From NCBI GenBank assembly GCA_023460795.1, contig JAEWPC010000049.1, positions 186,001 to 250,000 on the forward strand: a stretch of 64,000 nt of DNA. The letters run 5' to 3'. Shown piece by piece: positions 7,790 through 16,515 of this stretch. The DNA comes from Bacillota bacterium (lineage in GTDB: Bacteria > Bacillota > Bacilli > Paenibacillales > Paenibacillaceae). Below the pieces are notes generated by a model. It was not told where the DNA came from, did not search any database, and saw only the letters and a program-made list of their open reading frames with translations. The translations under genes and the position numbers were made by a program. The first letter of the stretch is position 1, and the number at the start of each line of letters is the position of its first letter.

Positions 7790-8524
7790 ATGAATGAAGG
7801 AAACAACAAAACGCCACGCAAGCTCGAAGAAACTTCCAAGTCGGTAGTAAGTTCGTCTGCTGTCAGGCCGTCCGGATGGAAAAAGCTGCTCTCCAAACGC
7901 TGGGTATTCCCTGCTGTTTACATGGCCGCGGCGGCAATCATCGTAGCGATTCTCTGGGTCTATTCGGGGACGGGCAAGGATGAAACCAAGCAAACGACTT
8001 CCGAAGTGACAGAGGCTAACGGCGAAGCGACGACGACCGAAACGGGCACGGATGCCGAACCAGCAGCAGTAAATACCGAATCGCTGCGCTGGCCGGTAGA
8101 CAACATGGAAGACATGACGACGATCCTGCCGTTCTACGATGTATCGGCGTCGGCGGAAGAACGCGAAGCAGCCATGGTAGAGTATAACAACACGTTCAAG
8201 CCTCACATGGCAGTCGACCTGGCGCGCAAAGACGCCAAAGAGTTCGACGTCCTAGCAGCGATGAGCGGCGAGGTTACCGTGGCCGAGCAGACGCCGGACA
8301 ACAACTTCGAGGTTAACATTAAGCATGCGGACGGCCTCGTAACGGTCTACCAAAGCTTGGCTAACCTCAAAGTCAAAGTAGGCGACCAAATCGAGCAAGG
8401 CGACCTGATCGGCACCGCCGGTCAAAGCCAAACCGAACCAAGCGAAGGCAACCACGTACACTTCGAGGTTCGCAGCAACGGCGAGTCGATCAACCCGGCA
8501 TCCAAGATCAAATCGGAACAGTAA
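7790..8524 (+). CDS. spoIIQ: Stage II sporulation protein Q-like, M23 (LytM) domain
   Basis: A 244-aa forespore membrane protein that in Bacillus pairs with SpoIIIAH across the engulfment septum. It has a basic N-terminus, a single membrane helix (about 42-60), a Thr/Glu-rich linker, and a LytM/M23 domain (about 98-240). All four zinc-site residues of active M23 peptidases are present: HMAVD (His139, Asp143) and NHVHFEV (His222, His224). Bacillus subtilis SpoIIQ is known to lack one of them. The ATG at 7790 follows GAGGTG by 9 bp; the frame also opens at GTG 7778, which lies inside that ribosome site. The identity rests on gene order, topology and the sigma-F promoter, as other M23 proteins share the domain. 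Confidence 0.88.
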   Translation: MNEGNNKTPRKLEETSKSVVSSSAVRPSGWKKLLSKRWVFPAVYMAAAAIIVAILWVYSGTGKDETKQTTSEVTEANGEATTTETGTDAEPAAVNTESLRWPVDNMEDMTTILPFYDVSASAEEREAAMVEYNNTFKPHMAVDLARKDAKEFDVLAAMSGEVTVAEQTPDNNFEVNIKHADGLVTVYQSLANLKVKVGDQIEQGDLIGTAGQSQTEPSEGNHVHFEVRSNGESINPASKIKSEQ

Positions 8525-8545
8525 TCTCGCATAACCGAAGCACCT

Positions 8546-8591
8546 ATAAAGCCGCAACTTGCCACATTGGCGAGATTGCGGCTTTATTCTT
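8546..8591 (+). terminator. Terminator after spoIIQ
   Basis: A perfect 12-bp outer stem (ATAAAGCCGCAA at 8546-8557 with TTGCGGCTTTAT at 8576-8587) ends in a short T-rich stretch. The A-tract on the other side makes it potentially bidirectional. Confidence 0.75.
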
Positions 8592-8745
8592 GCCAAGAAT
8601 ACGAGTTTTCGACATCAAGTTACACTTCGTATCGGAGAATCTACAAGTCTTCCATCGACAAGCCCCTAGGCCTTATGGCATAATTTGTATGATAAGCACG
8701 GATCGTGTGAACAGGAGATATTGCCTAGCAAAGGGTGTGTATGAA

Positions 8746-9888
8746 GTGAGGTTAATAGGCATAGCCGAGATTGAGAGCGGGGACGTGCTTGCGAAAGCGG
8801 TTCATGGACGCAACGGCGTCGTGATGCTGGAAGCCGGGACGGTGTTAACCGAACAATATATCAACCGGCTTAGGAATCTTAAGATCAATGCCGTACACGT
8901 GAAGCAGCTTGCGAACGATTCCGCTTCCTCCACGAGACGCTTCGGCAACTCCGCGCCCGCAACCCTCGAAACCGAATGGATCCAGCCTGATATAGATCGT
9001 ATGAAGAACGACGACAAGGCGAGAGAGAAAGCGGTAAAGCTCGTTACCGATTTCACGGAAAAGGGACTTCTGCAGGATCGCATCATCTTACCGGTGCCCG
9101 AAGATAAATTCAGGAGAGATTTCCGCGACGTCATGCTGGAGATCGCATCGAACCGCGAGCTGGCGGATGAGCTCAGCGTTATGATGCAGAGCGACCCGAT
9201 TCTTTTCAACCACGCCTTGAACGTGGCTTTGTGCGCGGACATCATCGGGACGGCGAAGAGCTTCGACAGCGCCAAGATGTACGAGTTGTCCATGGGGGCT
9301 TTGCTATCCGATATCGGAATGACCCGCTTGCCGGCGGAGCTGACGAAGGTTAACCGGGTGCTGAGCGAAACTGAGTTGCGAATGATGAAACAGCATACGC
9401 AGATCGGCTATCACGTGCTCAAAGGAATGAAGGGAGTACCGACTTCCGCCGCTCAGGTCGCGCTGCTGCACCATGAACGATATCGCGGAGAAGGCTACCC
9501 GCTCGGCGTGAAGCAGGAAGGCATTCCGGAGTTCGCGCAGATCGTCGGCTTAGCCGACGTCTATAACGCGCTGATCTCCCCGCGCCACCATCGCAAGCCG
9601 TTCGCTCCTTCGGAGGCGACGGAGTACTTATTCGCGTCGGGCAACTACGATTTCGATCTATCGCTCGTTCAAACGTTCCTTCGTTACCTGACGATTTACC
9701 CGATCGGATCGGTCGTGAAGCTAAGCACGGGACAGATCGGCGTCGTGCTCGAGACGGCGGGTCGTCCCATGAACCGCCCGGTCGTGCAAATTTTCTGCGA
9801 AGCGAACGGCACCGTGGCCAAGCTTCCTTACATCTTGGATTTACAGGAGCTTCCCAATGTCGTAATCTCCGGCAAAGCCGAGAAATAA
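8746..9888 (+). CDS. HD-GYP domain protein, catalytic HD motif altered
   Basis: A 380-aa cytoplasmic protein. It has an N-terminal region of about 60 residues (DVLAKAV...GVVMLEAGTVLTEQYI) typical of Gram-positive HD-GYP proteins, then an HD-GYP domain (about 120-330), then a short beta-rich tail. HD-GYP enzymes hydrolyse cyclic di-GMP. The GYP signature is present as HHERYRGEGYP (His242, His243), and His156, His217 and Asp271 can be placed, but the eponymous HD is Ser188-Asp189 (SDIGM instead of HDIGK). The start chosen is GTG 8746, because MRLIGIAEIESGDVL is the usual beginning; the frame is open back to 8590. It may be a weak or inactive phosphodiesterase or a binding protein. Confidence 0.82.
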   Translation: MRLIGIAEIESGDVLAKAVHGRNGVVMLEAGTVLTEQYINRLRNLKINAVHVKQLANDSASSTRRFGNSAPATLETEWIQPDIDRMKNDDKAREKAVKLVTDFTEKGLLQDRIILPVPEDKFRRDFRDVMLEIASNRELADELSVMMQSDPILFNHALNVALCADIIGTAKSFDSAKMYELSMGALLSDIGMTRLPAELTKVNRVLSETELRMMKQHTQIGYHVLKGMKGVPTSAAQVALLHHERYRGEGYPLGVKQEGIPEFAQIVGLADVYNALISPRHHRKPFAPSEATEYLFASGNYDFDLSLVQTFLRYLTIYPIGSVVKLSTGQIGVVLETAGRPMNRPVVQIFCEANGTVAKLPYILDLQELPNVVISGKAEK

Positions 9889-9910
9889 ACGAATCTCATA
9901 AGCGTTACAG

Positions 9911-9938
9911 GCGGAAGGGACCCCCCTTCCGCTTCTTT
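9911..9938 (+). terminator. Terminator after the HD-GYP gene
   Basis: GCGGAAGG pairs with CCTTCCGC around a C-rich loop, followed by TTCTTT, 22 bp after the stop codon. Confidence 0.75.
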
Positions 9939-9997
9939 GCGTAGGGCTTAAGTTGCAGGTTTTGGGACTTTCCTAGCTTGTCAGGCTTGGCAACAAA

Positions 9998-10025
9998 GAA
10001 TAAGTGAACGCGCCCCTCATATACT
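9998..10025 (+). promoter_or_regulatory. Candidate sigma-E promoter of spoIIID
   Basis: GAATAAG (9998-10004) and CATATACT (10018-10025), 13 bp apart, resemble the mother-cell sigma-E pattern KMATATT / CATACAMT with mismatches. They lie 34 bp before the spoIIID start. spoIIID is sigma-E-dependent in Bacillus, which supports the assignment. Confidence 0.45.
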
Positions 10026-10058
10026 GTACCAATCTTAATACAGCAGGGAGGCGGGAGC

Positions 10059-10346
10059 GTGCACGATTATATTAAGGAACGCACGATTAAAATCGGCCGA
10101 TGCATCGTGGAGACGCGCCATACGGTGCGCACGATTGCCAAGGAATTCGGCGTATCCAAAAGCACGGTGCATAAAGACCTGACCGAACGTTTGCCTGAAA
10201 TCAATCCCGATCTGGCGGACCAGGTGAAGCACATTCTGGAGTACCATAAGTCGATCCGACACCTTAGAGGAGGAGAAGCCACCAAGATCAAATACAAGAA
10301 GACGACAATCAAAAAACGGGAGGTTATGACAGCGGGCAAGGCATAA
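10059..10346 (+). CDS. spoIIID: Sporulation transcriptional regulator SpoIIID
   Basis: A 95-aa DNA-binding protein that switches many mother-cell genes during sporulation. The first 80 residues are close to Bacillus SpoIIID throughout: MHDYIKERTIKIGR, the helix-turn-helix TIAKEFGVSKSTVHKDL, LPEINPDLADQVK and the basic SIRHLRGGEATK. The GTG start follows AGGGAGG by 7 bp and matches the family's N-terminus exactly. The last 15 residues are a Lys-rich tail that varies in the family. It precedes mbl as in Bacillus. Confidence 0.97.
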   Translation: MHDYIKERTIKIGRCIVETRHTVRTIAKEFGVSKSTVHKDLTERLPEINPDLADQVKHILEYHKSIRHLRGGEATKIKYKKTTIKKREVMTAGKA

Positions 10347-10466
10347 TTTTTGGGAATTTGTCGAAAAAAAGAAGGGTTTTCGGCGTTCGCGGCGAACATT
10401 ACACTATTACGACACGTTTTATTCTCAGTTGCAGTCATTCCATACGTTGTGAGGGAGTCTAGACGC

Positions 10467-11459
10467 ATGTTTAGCAAAGACATCGGAATCGATTTAGGTA
10501 CGGCCAACGTATCCATACATGTAAAAGGCAAAGGCGTCGTTCTAGACGAACCTTCCGTCGTAGCAATCGAGAGCGACACGAAGAAAGTGCTCGCCGTCGG
10601 TGAAGAAGCAAGACGAATGGTCGGACGCACGCCCGGCAATATCATCGCGATCCGTCCGTTAAGAGACGGCGTAATCGCAGACTTCGAAGTCACGGATATG
10701 ATGCTGAAAGCGTTCATTCAGCGAGTAGGGGGAAGGAATTGGTACAGCCGTCCGCGGATCTTGATCTGCGCGCCTTCCAATATCACCTCCGTCGAGCAGA
10801 AGGCCATCCGCGAAGCGGCAGAGCGCAGCGGCGCTAAGGAAGTTTTCCTAGAGGAAGAAGCAAAAGCAGCCGCGATCGGAGCGGGGATGGACATCTTCCA
10901 ACCGAGCGGGAATATGGTTGTCGATATAGGCGGAGGTACAACGGATGTCGCCGTGCTGTCCATGGGCGACGTTGTGACCGCCTCTTCTCTTAAAGTCGCG
11001 GGGGACAAGTTCGACGCGGCGATCATGAAATACATAAAGAACAAATATAAGCTTCTGATCGGCGAACGCACGAGCGAAGACATTAAGATCAAGATCGGGA
11101 CCGTTCACCTGGACGGGCGCCGCGAAGAGATGGACATTCGCGGGCGCGACATGGTATCCGGGCTGCCTCTCACCGTAACGATTCACTCGGAAGAGGTGCG
11201 CGAGGCGCTGTGGGAACCGGTCATGTCGATCGTCTCCTCCGCGAAGACCGTACTCGAGCGCACGCCGCCGGAGCTGTCCGCGGACATTATCGACCGCGGC
11301 GTCATTCTCACCGGCGGCGGGGCGCTGCTTGACGGCTTGGACGCGCTCCTCGCGGACGAGATCAAGGTTCCCGTATTAATCGCGGAAGATCCGATGCATT
11401 GCGTCGTTAAAGGGACCGGCATCATGCTGGACCATCTAGATAAAATGGCTCGTAAATAA
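10467..11459 (+). CDS. mbl: Rod shape-determining protein Mbl (MreB family)
   Basis: A 330-aa bacterial actin that organises lateral wall synthesis at the inner membrane face. Actin-fold nucleotide motifs are visible: DIGIDLGTAN (phosphate 1), VVDIGGGTTDVAV (phosphate 2) and ILTGGGALLDGL (adenosine). EEEAKAAAIGAG and IKIKIG are family features. MFSKDIGIDLGTAN is the usual N-terminus, and the ATG at 10467 has GAGGGAG upstream; the frame stays open to 10350 without a better start. The position between spoIIID and flhO identifies it as Mbl rather than MreB or MreBH. Confidence 0.95.
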   Translation: MFSKDIGIDLGTANVSIHVKGKGVVLDEPSVVAIESDTKKVLAVGEEARRMVGRTPGNIIAIRPLRDGVIADFEVTDMMLKAFIQRVGGRNWYSRPRILICAPSNITSVEQKAIREAAERSGAKEVFLEEEAKAAAIGAGMDIFQPSGNMVVDIGGGTTDVAVLSMGDVVTASSLKVAGDKFDAAIMKYIKNKYKLLIGERTSEDIKIKIGTVHLDGRREEMDIRGRDMVSGLPLTVTIHSEEVREALWEPVMSIVSSAKTVLERTPPELSADIIDRGVILTGGGALLDGLDALLADEIKVPVLIAEDPMHCVVKGTGIMLDHLDKMARK

Positions 11460-11493
11460 GCAAAGGCACCAAGAGATAGAAGGAGGATGCTCT

Positions 11494-12360
11494 ATGCTAA
11501 GAGGTTTGTATACGGCGGCTTCCGGTATGACGACGCAGCAGCGGCGCCATGACGCGATCACCAACAATATCGCCAACTTGAATACGCCGGGGTTCAAAGG
11601 CTCGAACACGGTCAGCCGTACGTTCCCCGACATGCTGCTGTCGGCGATGGGCGGTCCCGAGGGCACGGTGAAGCCGATCGGCAAGCTCAGCACAGGCGTG
11701 TTCGCGGAAGAAAATCTGCTCTCGATGATACAAGGCGACCTGCAAGAGACTTACCGCAACCAGGATATCGCGCTCGTATCCGATATTCTCGTCCCGGGCG
11801 CCGTCTTCGACGGCTCCGGCAAATTCGTCGACGGGAACGGAGCGATCACCTATCAGCCGCAAGCCTACATCAGCATTCTGTCGCCGGAAGGCGAGGAGCG
11901 CTATACGCGCAACGGCAGCTTCAGGACCGCGTCGGATGGCACGCTTCTGACCGCGGACGGCATGCGCGTGCTCGGCACCGACGGTCAACCGATTCGTGTT
12001 AACGTTTCATGGGACAACGTCACGGTCACCGCGGGAGGAGCTCTCGTCAACAGCGCGACCGGATTGCCGCTGGACGGCGAGCCGCAGCTGCGCATCATGA
12101 GAGTCGATAATCCGAACCTCCTCATTCGCGAGGGCGATGGACGGTTCCGTTATGAAGGGGATGCCGCCGGCATTAGGCAGATAACGGCGGACGATCGGGT
12201 AGAAGTGCGGCAAGGCTTCCTGGAGCGTTCGAACGTCGACACCGCCCAAGCAGCCGTCGACCTCATGTCCGCGCTTCGCGCCTACGAAGCGAATCAGAGA
12301 GTGATTCAGTTCTACGATCGCAGCTTGGATAAAGCGGTTAACGATATCGGACGCGTATAA
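11494..12360 (+). CDS. flhO: Flagellar hook-basal body protein FlhO (FlgF/FlgG family)
   Basis: A 288-aa axial rod protein. The N-terminus MLRGLYTAASGMTTQQRRHDAITNNIANLNTPGFKG is the flagellar rod signature, the middle domain carries ERYTRNGSF, and the C-terminal QGFLERSNVD...ALRAYEANQRVIQ is the FlgG-type coiled-coil end. AGGAGG lies 7 bp upstream. It is paired with the next gene, 16 bp downstream, as flhO-flhP are in Bacillus. Confidence 0.92.
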   Translation: MLRGLYTAASGMTTQQRRHDAITNNIANLNTPGFKGSNTVSRTFPDMLLSAMGGPEGTVKPIGKLSTGVFAEENLLSMIQGDLQETYRNQDIALVSDILVPGAVFDGSGKFVDGNGAITYQPQAYISILSPEGEERYTRNGSFRTASDGTLLTADGMRVLGTDGQPIRVNVSWDNVTVTAGGALVNSATGLPLDGEPQLRIMRVDNPNLLIREGDGRFRYEGDAAGIRQITADDRVEVRQGFLERSNVDTAQAAVDLMSALRAYEANQRVIQFYDRSLDKAVNDIGRV

Positions 12361-12376
12361 ACGGAGGTAGACGTCA

Positions 12377-13219
12377 ATGAATAGCTCAATGATTACGGCC
12401 GCCGTCTCTATGAACGCCCTCCAGCAGAAGCTGGACATGCTGGCCGACAATATCTCGAACGTCAATACGGTCGGTTACAAACGCAAGACGTCCGTATTCG
12501 AAGATATATTAACGAATCTAAGTCCGCAGGACCAAGACTTCCTGCAAGCGGGCCGCCGCACTCCTCTCGGTCTTGTGCAAGGATGGGGAGTAAGGTTGTC
12601 GTCGATGCAGATGGATCTGTCTCAGGGCATGCTGCAGCAGACCGGTTCGATGACCGACGTAGCGATCGAAGGCAACGGCTTGTTCGAGGTAAGAACGGAC
12701 GGAACGCTTGACGGCGCGCCATCGTTCACGAGACATGGTTCTTTCCAACTGATCTCGACCGGCGGCGGAGACCGGACGCTCGTGACGAATTCGGGATACC
12801 CGGTCGTCGCTCAAGACGGCGGCGTCGATACCTTCATCGTCGTGCCTGAAGGCTACAATCTGACGATCGATGCGGACGGAACGCTGAAAGGAATCGGACC
12901 GACAGGTTCGACGCCGATCGAGCTCGGCAAGCTCAAGATGATGCAAGCGACGAAGCCGGAGTTGCTCCAGTCGATCGCGGACAACTTGTACGGCGTGCCC
13001 GAGAATGTTAATATCGCTGATGTAGTGACCGATGTGACCCAGCTTCCTGCGGAAGCGTTGGGTATATCGGTACGCCAGGGCTTCGTGGAGAACTCGAACG
13101 TCAATCTGACGGACGAGATGGCCGATCTCATGATCGTCCAGCGCGCTTATCAACTTAGCGCGCGCGCCTTGAGCTCCAGCGACGAAATGATGGGCATGGC
13201 TAATAACCTGCGCGGTTAA
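12377..13219 (+). CDS. flhP: Flagellar hook-basal body protein FlhP (FlgG family)
   Basis: A 280-aa axial rod protein, the partner of FlhO. The N-terminal rod motif is MNALQQKLDMLADNISNVNTVGYKRK, the middle has GNGLFEVR and FTRHGSFQL, and the end is VRQGFVENSNVNLTDEMADLMIVQRAYQL. A ribosome site ACGGAGGT precedes the ATG. The short gap after flhO indicates a single transcript. Confidence 0.92.
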   Translation: MNSSMITAAVSMNALQQKLDMLADNISNVNTVGYKRKTSVFEDILTNLSPQDQDFLQAGRRTPLGLVQGWGVRLSSMQMDLSQGMLQQTGSMTDVAIEGNGLFEVRTDGTLDGAPSFTRHGSFQLISTGGGDRTLVTNSGYPVVAQDGGVDTFIVVPEGYNLTIDADGTLKGIGPTGSTPIELGKLKMMQATKPELLQSIADNLYGVPENVNIADVVTDVTQLPAEALGISVRQGFVENSNVNLTDEMADLMIVQRAYQLSARALSSSDEMMGMANNLRG

Positions 13220-13254
13220 TCCCGCGGTTGCTAGCTAAGAGGAGAGAAATTCAG

Positions 13255-13497
13255 ATGACAGTAACTTCCCGTCAGGCGAATCAGAACAAGCGCTCTTCGG
13301 GTTCTTCCGGACGGACGATACTACGCATCGTGTGGATGAGCGTCAAAATTTTAATTATTCCGGTAGTGTGCATCGCGGCTCTTATTCTAGGATTGGCTAT
13401 CGGGTATGTTGTGCTAGGCGACAGGCCGCTCTCCGAGGTGTTCGATGCGGGCACTTGGAAGCACATGTTCGACCTCGTGTTCGCGGAGGGCAGTTAA
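13255..13497 (+). CDS. EpuA-like small membrane protein (annotated as RNA polymerase subunit beta-like)
   Basis: An 80-aa protein with a Ser/Arg/Lys-rich cytoplasmic start, one membrane helix (about 24-50) and a short tail GDRPLSEVFDAGTWKHMFDLVF. The GYVVLGD...F..GTWKHM pattern is that of the EpuA family, which databases label DNA-directed RNA polymerase subunit beta although it is only a small membrane protein. The ATG at 13255 follows AGAGGAGAG; an in-frame upstream ATG at 13228 lacks a ribosome site. It follows flhP by 35 bp, likely in the same operon. Confidence 0.72.
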   Translation: MTVTSRQANQNKRSSGSSGRTILRIVWMSVKILIIPVVCIAALILGLAIGYVVLGDRPLSEVFDAGTWKHMFDLVFAEGS

Positions 13498-13528
13498 TGC
13501 CCTGCCAGCCGCCCTTGACCGGGACGGC

Positions 13529-13561
13529 AAACTCCCCGGCTTATCGTCGGGGAGTTTTCAT
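13529..13561 (+). terminator. Terminator after the epuA-like gene
   Basis: A perfect 10-bp stem (AAACTCCCCG with CGGGGAGTTT) with a 9-base loop is followed by a T-rich end. It closes the flhO-flhP-epuA-like transcript. Confidence 0.85.
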
Positions 13562-13617
13562 TTGTAGGGGTGAACGGTTATAATGATGTGGAACTTCAGA
13601 GAAAGGGGGGGACGACG

Positions 13618-14127
13618 ATGAACATACCGAATACGTTAACGATGTCTCGGTTTTTGCTTATCCCCCTCTTTTTGGCGTTTTACTTCTACGATTATAAAAT
13701 TGCAGCCCTCTTCATCGTGTTGCTGGCCGGCTTAACGGACGTGCTGGACGGGTATATCGCGAGGCGCAACGGGCAGATCACGCTGACGGGCATGATGCTG
13801 GATCCGCTGGCGGACAAGCTGATGATGCTTGCCGTCATTCTCGCGCTGTTGGCAGGCGGGGAGCTTTCTTGGGAGGCTTTCGGCATCATGGCTTTCCGGG
13901 AGCTGGGGATGATCGTGACTTCGGCTTATTTTCATTTTGCGGGATACAAGACTTTGCCGGCGAATAATCTGGGTAAAGTGACGACCGTCGTCTACTATCT
14001 TGCGATCCTTCTGCTCTTCCTTGAGGTGCAGGGAGGCATCGAAGTGCTTTGGTTCGGCATCGGGTTGTCCTATGTCGCTTCGTTCGTCTACCTCGTAAAA
14101 TTCCGAATCCTCAATCGCGCATCCTAA
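13618..14127 (+). CDS. CDP-alcohol phosphatidyltransferase (PgsA-like)
   Basis: A 169-aa integral membrane enzyme with about five helices. It carries the CDP-alcohol motif DG(x)2AR(x)8G(x)3D(x)3D as DVLDGYIARRNGQITLTG followed by MMLDPLADK. The likely reaction is transfer of glycerol-3-phosphate to CDP-diacylglycerol, but other alcohols cannot be excluded. The ATG at 13618 has a GAAAGGGGGGG ribosome site, and the start MNIPNTLTMSRFLLIPLF is the usual PgsA beginning. Because Paenibacillaceae usually carry a main pgsA elsewhere, this may be a second copy; that is inference. Confidence 0.83.
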   Translation: MNIPNTLTMSRFLLIPLFLAFYFYDYKIAALFIVLLAGLTDVLDGYIARRNGQITLTGMMLDPLADKLMMLAVILALLAGGELSWEAFGIMAFRELGMIVTSAYFHFAGYKTLPANNLGKVTTVVYYLAILLLFLEVQGGIEVLWFGIGLSYVASFVYLVKFRILNRAS

Positions 14128-14139
14128 TCCGATGACAAA

Positions 14140-14189
14140 AGAGCTCGCCCAAGGGCTGAACAACAGGGGCAGACCGCGGCGAGCTCTCT
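14140..14189. terminator. Long-loop hairpin, candidate terminator after the pgsA-like gene
   Basis: AGAGCTCGCC (14140-14149) is repeated inverted as GGCGAGCTCT (14178-14187) around a 28-base loop. A-rich sequence on the left and a weak T run on the right make it a modest terminator in either direction. Confidence 0.45.
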
Positions 14190-14295
14190 TATGGTCAACC
14201 CGAGCGACTGCAGTTCGCTAAGGGATAATGCTAGTATTGCCGCCGATCTGCAGGTTATTCGCGCTAAAAAACAATCGTATTAAGGAGGAAAAAAC

Positions 14296-14733
14296 ATGCT
14301 CGATATCGTACAGATACAAGAGATCATTCCGCACCGCCCGCCTTTCTTGCTCGTTGACCGGATCCTTGAGGTGGAGCCCGGTAAACGCGCCGTCGGCATC
14401 AAGAACGTGACGATGAACGAACCGTTCTTCGTGGGACATTTTCCGGGGTACCCGGTTATGCCTGGCGTACTGATCGTCGAAGCTCTCGCGCAAGTCGGCA
14501 CGGTAGCCATGCTGTCGGTGGAAGAGAACAAAGGCAAGCTCGGGTTCTTCGCGGGCATCGACGAGTTCCGGTTCCGCGGTCAGGTGAAGCCGGGCGACAC
14601 GCTCATCTTGGAGCTGGAGGTCACTCGCCTGAAAGGTCCGATCGGCAAAGGCCGCGCGACCGCCAAAGTCGGAGAGACCGTCGTAGCAGAGGGCGAGCTT
14701 ATGTTTGCTCTAAACGACCCTAATAAGGGCTAA
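14296..14733 (+). CDS. fabZ: 3-hydroxyacyl-[ACP] dehydratase FabZ
   Basis: A 145-aa cytoplasmic hot-dog fold enzyme that dehydrates 3-hydroxyacyl-ACP in fatty acid elongation. The active-site segment GHFPGYPVMPGVLIVEALAQ contains His48 and Glu62, and IPHRPPFLLVDRI is the usual N-terminal signature. TAAGGAGG precedes the ATG. Its position in the murA-mbl-flhOP neighbourhood is conserved with Bacillus (ywpB). Confidence 0.96.
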   Translation: MLDIVQIQEIIPHRPPFLLVDRILEVEPGKRAVGIKNVTMNEPFFVGHFPGYPVMPGVLIVEALAQVGTVAMLSVEENKGKLGFFAGIDEFRFRGQVKPGDTLILELEVTRLKGPIGKGRATAKVGETVVAEGELMFALNDPNKG

Positions 14734-14770
14734 ATAGAGAAATAGAGGATTAGAGAGGGAGAGAAGAAGC

Positions 14771-16474
14771 ATGCCGAATTCACCTCAAGAGCTATACGAA
14801 GCATGGTTGAACGATTCGAACGTAGATGAGGCAACGAAGAATGAGCTTCGCGCAATAGGCGCTCAACAGGGGGAAATCGAGGATCGCTTCTATCGCGAGC
14901 TGGAGTTCGGAACGGGAGGGCTTCGCGGCGTCATGGGCGCAGGCACGAACCGGATGAACAAATACGTCATTGGGAAAGCGACTCAAGGTTTTGCCAACTT
15001 CTTGCTAGGGGAGTCCACGACTCCTGCCGTCGTTATCGCACACGATTCTCGCAACAATTCGGACACCTTCTCGCTAGAAGCCGCATGCGTACTGGCGGCT
15101 AACGGCATACGTACATACTTGTTCCGATCGCTTCGTCCGACGCCGCAGCTTAGCTTCGCGGTTCGCGATCTGAAGGCGACCGGAGGCATCGTCGTCACCG
15201 CCAGCCATAATCCGCCCGAGTACAACGGGTACAAAGTATACGGAGCGGATGGCGGGCAGCTCGTTCCCGAGCAAGCGGAGCAAGTCATCGGCCGCATTCG
15301 CGACATCGCTTCGTTCGACCAAGTCAAGCGCCTGACGCCTGATGAAGCGGAGCGCCAAGGCTTGCTCGTCTGGCTCGGCGATGCGGATGATCAGCGTTAC
15401 GTCGACGCCGTAGTCGCGCAATCCGTTCGACCTGATGTTATTAAGGGCGGAGCTGGCGACAAGCTGAGCATCGTGTTCACGCCGTTGCACGGCGCGGGCA
15501 ACGTACCGATTCGCAACGTGCTTGCTCAAGCGGGCTTCTCGAAGGTAAGCATCGTCTCGGAGCAGGAGCAGCCGGACGGCATGTTCCGTACGGTGAAATC
15601 GCCGAACCCGGAAGAGCAGGAAGCTTTCACGCTGGCGATCCGGCTTGCGGACAAAGTCGGCGCGGACATCATCGTCGGCACCGACCCGGACTGCGACCGC
15701 ATGGGCGCCGTCGTCAAGAACGATAAAGGCGAATACGTCGTGCTGACCGGCAACCAATCCGGCGCGCTGATGGTTCATTATTTGCTATCGAATTTGCAAA
15801 CTTTGGGCAAGCTACCAGCGAATGGCGCTGTCATCAAGACGATCGTCACGAGCGAGATGGGCGCGGATATCGCGGTATCGTACGGATGTACGGTCGTGAA
15901 TACGCTGACGGGCTTCAAGTATATCGGCGAGAAAATGTCGCAGTACGAAGCGGACGGCTCCCATACGTTCTTGTTCGGGTACGAGGAAAGCTACGGCTAT
16001 CTGACGGGAACTTACGCGAGAGATAAGGACGCCGTCGTGGCTTCCATGCTGATCTGCGAAGCGGCCGCCTTCTACAAGGCGCAAGGCAAAACGTTGTACG
16101 ACGTCTTGCTCGAGCTGTACGCGAAGTACGGAACGTACTTGGAGAAGCTGGAGTCCCGCACGCTCAAAGGTAAGGACGGCGTCGCCAAGATCGGAGAGAT
16201 CATGGAAGACTGGCGTTCGAACCCGCCGGAAGAGATCGCGGGCATCGCCGTCGCCAAAGTGCTCGATTACGGCCTGGGCTTAGACGGATTGCCGGTCGAG
16301 AACGTGCTCAAGTATATCCTCGCCGACGGCTCGTGGTTCTGCTTGCGTCCGTCCGGCACGGAGCCGAAGATTAAAGTTTATTTTGCCGTCAGGGGCAGCG
16401 GGCTTGAAGAAGCTTCGACTGCGCTTAAGCGGCTCGTCGATACGGTCATGGTCCGGGTTGACGGCAAAGCCTAA
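14771..16474 (+). CDS. pgcA: Phospho-sugar mutase (phosphoglucomutase/phosphomannomutase, PgcA-like)
   Basis: A 567-aa cytoplasmic alpha-D-phosphohexomutase interconverting hexose 1- and 6-phosphates, supplying precursors for wall polymer and glycan synthesis. The four family motifs are present: the phosphoserine loop VTASHNPPEYNGYK (Ser145), the metal loop GTDPDCDRMG, the sugar loop FGYEESYGYL and the phosphate-binding RPSGTEPKIKVY. The length fits the PgcA class. It lies 37 bp after fabZ. Substrate preference (glucose or mannose) cannot be read from the motifs. Confidence 0.92.
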   Translation: MPNSPQELYEAWLNDSNVDEATKNELRAIGAQQGEIEDRFYRELEFGTGGLRGVMGAGTNRMNKYVIGKATQGFANFLLGESTTPAVVIAHDSRNNSDTFSLEAACVLAANGIRTYLFRSLRPTPQLSFAVRDLKATGGIVVTASHNPPEYNGYKVYGADGGQLVPEQAEQVIGRIRDIASFDQVKRLTPDEAERQGLLVWLGDADDQRYVDAVVAQSVRPDVIKGGAGDKLSIVFTPLHGAGNVPIRNVLAQAGFSKVSIVSEQEQPDGMFRTVKSPNPEEQEAFTLAIRLADKVGADIIVGTDPDCDRMGAVVKNDKGEYVVLTGNQSGALMVHYLLSNLQTLGKLPANGAVIKTIVTSEMGADIAVSYGCTVVNTLTGFKYIGEKMSQYEADGSHTFLFGYEESYGYLTGTYARDKDAVVASMLICEAAAFYKAQGKTLYDVLLELYAKYGTYLEKLESRTLKGKDGVAKIGEIMEDWRSNPPEEIAGIAVAKVLDYGLGLDGLPVENVLKYILADGSWFCLRPSGTEPKIKVYFAVRGSGLEEASTALKRLVDTVMVRVDGKA

Positions 16475-16480
16475 TAAGGG

Positions 16481-16515
16481 AGCAGCGGAGGGTGAAGGCC
16501 AGCCGCTGCTTTTTG
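16481..16515 (+). terminator. Terminator after the phosphohexomutase gene
   Basis: AGCAGCG (16481-16487) pairs with CGCTGCT (16504-16510), continuing into TTTTT. Confidence 0.75.
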
